Of a stretch of 64,000 nt of DNA, positions 62,726 to 64,000 are shown piece after piece. A model generated the notes under the pieces. The model saw only the letters and a program-made list of their open reading frames with translations, was not told the origin of the DNA and searched no databases. Source of the DNA: Bacteroidota bacterium (lineage in GTDB: Bacteria > Bacteroidota > Bacteroidia > Bacteroidales > VadinHA17); assembly GCA_016718875.1 (NCBI GenBank), contig JADKBL010000026.1, positions 1 through 64,000 on the forward strand. The letters run 5' to 3'. Position 1 is the first letter of the stretch, and every line of letters starts with the position of its first letter. Made by a program: the position numbers and the translations under genes.

Positions 62726-63034
62726 TTATGATTTTAATATAACATAGGTTATCAGCCAATTTGGTATCTTATCTTTTGTAACTGAGAAGTATAGCATTCC
62801 ATCTCTGTCAATTCTGGCAAACTCAGATTCTTCAAGAAATTTCTGAAAGTCTTTTGTATTTGATGTAACACCATATTCATTCAGATTTATCCCTTTATCA
62901 AATCTGATTCGTTTCTCAATATCATCAGCATTTATATAATAACCAAGGGGAACTGATTCAGGTATTTTTTTAAGCATTGACGATTTTCCTGAGCCATTCG
63001 GACCAGCAAAAATTCGTAACCTTTTTTGCACCAC
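62726..63034 (-). pseudogene. Zeta-toxin-like kinase with internal deletion
   Basis: 102 residues from a GTG at 63034. The Walker A motif GPNGSGKS (11-18) and INADDIEKRI belong to the zeta-toxin/AAA kinase family, whose members have about 190-200 residues. The C-terminal part (DRDGMLYFSVTKDKIPNWLITYVIL) resembles the family end (a D-G-x-x-x-F...IPxWxxxYVL pattern). So the middle, including the substrate-binding and catalytic Arg regions, appears deleted. It is probably inactive. The start overlaps the stop of the small upstream gene by one base in its restored frame. Confidence 0.6.
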
Positions 63035-63344
63035 TACTTTATTTTGATAGGTTTGTTTATATCAACAGCAACTGAAAGTTTCTTAACTGTGCCAACAGGT
63101 TTAATTTTCCTGTTTGAATGAACTTTAATATCCTTCCGTTTCTGATAATTGTTACAGCAGATTTTTTCCTGTATGCTCTTCTTCGGGCATTAATAGAAAT
63201 CCTTCGTAAACTGTTCCTGACGGCTTTTTCCTCATCAGTAAGTTTTGAAGATAAAATCAAAGTTACATTCGGCTCCTCAACAAGTCCGGCATCCTTTTTA
63301 TCTTGCTTACTTGGTTTTATTATCTTCTTCTTTTCCATTGACAT
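63034..63344 (-). pseudogene. Small antitoxin-like protein gene, frameshifted
   Basis: As read, 95 residues ending at 63057. The N-terminal part (KKDAGLVEEPNVTLILSSKLTDEEKAVRNSLRRI, then INARRRAYRKKSAVTIIRNGRI) matches small proteins encoded just upstream of zeta-type toxins. After about residue 74 the sequence is out of frame. The other frame gives KVHSNRKIKPVGTVKKLSVA, then VDINKPIKIK and a stop at 63034-63036, overlapping the toxin GTG. One missing base near 63115-63125 explains this. Function as antitoxin is inferred. Confidence 0.55.
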
Positions 63345-64000
63345 AATAGCTAAATATCTCCAAAGGTTTTAACTATCCTGATTAAAATAATCACTTTAAA
63401 ACCAATCCTTAAAGTTAAGAAAAATAAAGAAATCAAGCTCTGAAAGATTTGATCTATCCTTTAAACTCTATCTGGAAGAAAGCCAGGGATTAACCACGGA
63501 GACACTGAGGGTATGGAGGAACACGGAGGAAAATTCAGTTGTAATTCAATTGTAATTCGGTTGTAATTCATCATCATATAACATATCTATAGGATCAGGT
63601 CCAGTGTCTCTTTTGTAAAGAAAATTGAATAATCTATACAAATCAGTCCCTGTATGATAAATATTTTAGAATTCTTATCAAAAGCCTGCCCCGACCGAAA
63701 TGCTGGTGGAGTAATTAACAGTGTAACTCCGTGGTTAAAAGGTTTTTCCCGCAGATCACGCAGATTTTCGCAGATTTTAATTGCTCGCAAAGACGCTAAT
63801 ACGCAGAGAATACTTGGTTCTAACATTAGGAGAACAAATGACGGCGAAGCCGAATATCGTCGCAGGCAAATGAAAACGAAACAACAACCTCTCCTTCTGA
63901 CGCAATGACAGTTTTGCTATCAGCAATGAGAACTTCGGGTGAATCAATGTCATTTTTATCTTTTGCAACTAAATCTTAGTCTGAAACAATGGCAGTTTTG
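63345..64000. repeat. Repeat-rich non-coding end of the window
   Basis: Contains a family A left-arm remnant (63490-63531), an 11-bp array (TTGTAATTCA-type, 63535-63565), a family A right arm (63726-63740) fused to TTTCCCGCAGATCACGCAG (63746 on) and GACGGCGAAGC units (63836-63852). The last 100 bp, read on the minus strand, hold an open stretch (DSPEVLIADSKTVIASEGEV) that may belong to a gene beyond the edge. No gene is called. Confidence 0.6.

Noticed and set aside
63777..63968. Minus-strand frame at the right edge (63 residues)
   Set aside because: It reads mostly repeat sequence. A neighbouring frame over the last 100 bp looks more protein-like but is interrupted and too short to call.

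Overview
The window looks like a chromosomal segment of an uncultured Bacteroidota (Bacteroidales-like) bacterium. This rests on the moderate-to-low G+C, sparse Shine-Dalgarno sites, one or two TAnnTTTG-type promoter elements, many lipoproteins and secreted glycoside hydrolases, hybrid PAS/GAF histidine kinases, a TPR-type histidine kinase, DUF5009/NagX-like and DUF5107-TPR proteins, and several dispersed palindromic repeat families of a kind seen in this phylum. No rRNA, tRNA, CRISPR array, prophage or SusC/SusD pair was seen.

Region by region. (1) 1-12.2 kb, + strand: a dense signalling array with a MEDS-domain fragment, three large multi-domain (mostly hybrid) histidine kinases, two response regulators and a CheR-type methyltransferase. 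All three kinases are broken by frameshifts, at least eight in total, although the other frames still encode intact H-, N- and G-boxes. Nearly all later genes are intact. (2) 12.3-33.7 kb: a carbohydrate-processing region. A minus-strand operon (GH31, DegT-type aminotransferase, GH123/DUF4091 lipoprotein) diverges from an AraC regulator across a spacer with an imperfect inverted repeat. Downstream are a two-domain thioredoxin-fold protein, a Tat-exported sugar isomerase-like protein, a second DUF4091 protein, a clan GH-A lipoprotein hydrolase, two NagX/HGSNAT-like membrane acyltransferase paralogues and two tandem DUF5107-TPR proteins. (3) 33.9-48 kb: a secreted nitrilase-family protein, a MerR-B12 regulator carrying every CarH photoreceptor signature residue, YqeY, RidA, RmuC, a PPP-type phosphatase, a hybrid kinase, DUF362, SBBP-repeat, MDR dehydrogenase, lipoprotein and LpxL-like acyltransferase genes. 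(4) 48-64 kb: coiled-coil proteins, a TPR kinase, a DUF6629-like membrane protein, two serine beta-lactamase-fold enzymes (a class C-like hydrolase and a class D/OXA-type enzyme), thymidylate synthase, NUDIX, methyltransferase, cupin, acyltransferase, YiiX-like peptidase, a four-helix bundle (bIVP) cassette and a decayed zeta-toxin-like module.

The intergenic DNA is unusually structured. A long palindromic element (arms like TTAACCACAGAGGACACAG) occurs about fourteen times, often with other hairpins nested inside it. Degenerate tandem arrays with units of 7-9 bp (8 in most) fill many spacers. A roughly 310-bp MITE-like element can be delimited by comparison with a paralogous empty site downstream of the class D beta-lactamase. 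The most interesting observations are the CarH-type photoreceptor candidate, the SusCD-less glycan locus with paired acetyltransferase-like membrane proteins and its probable operator, the nested repeats and octamer arrays, and the confinement of frameshifts to the kinase array.
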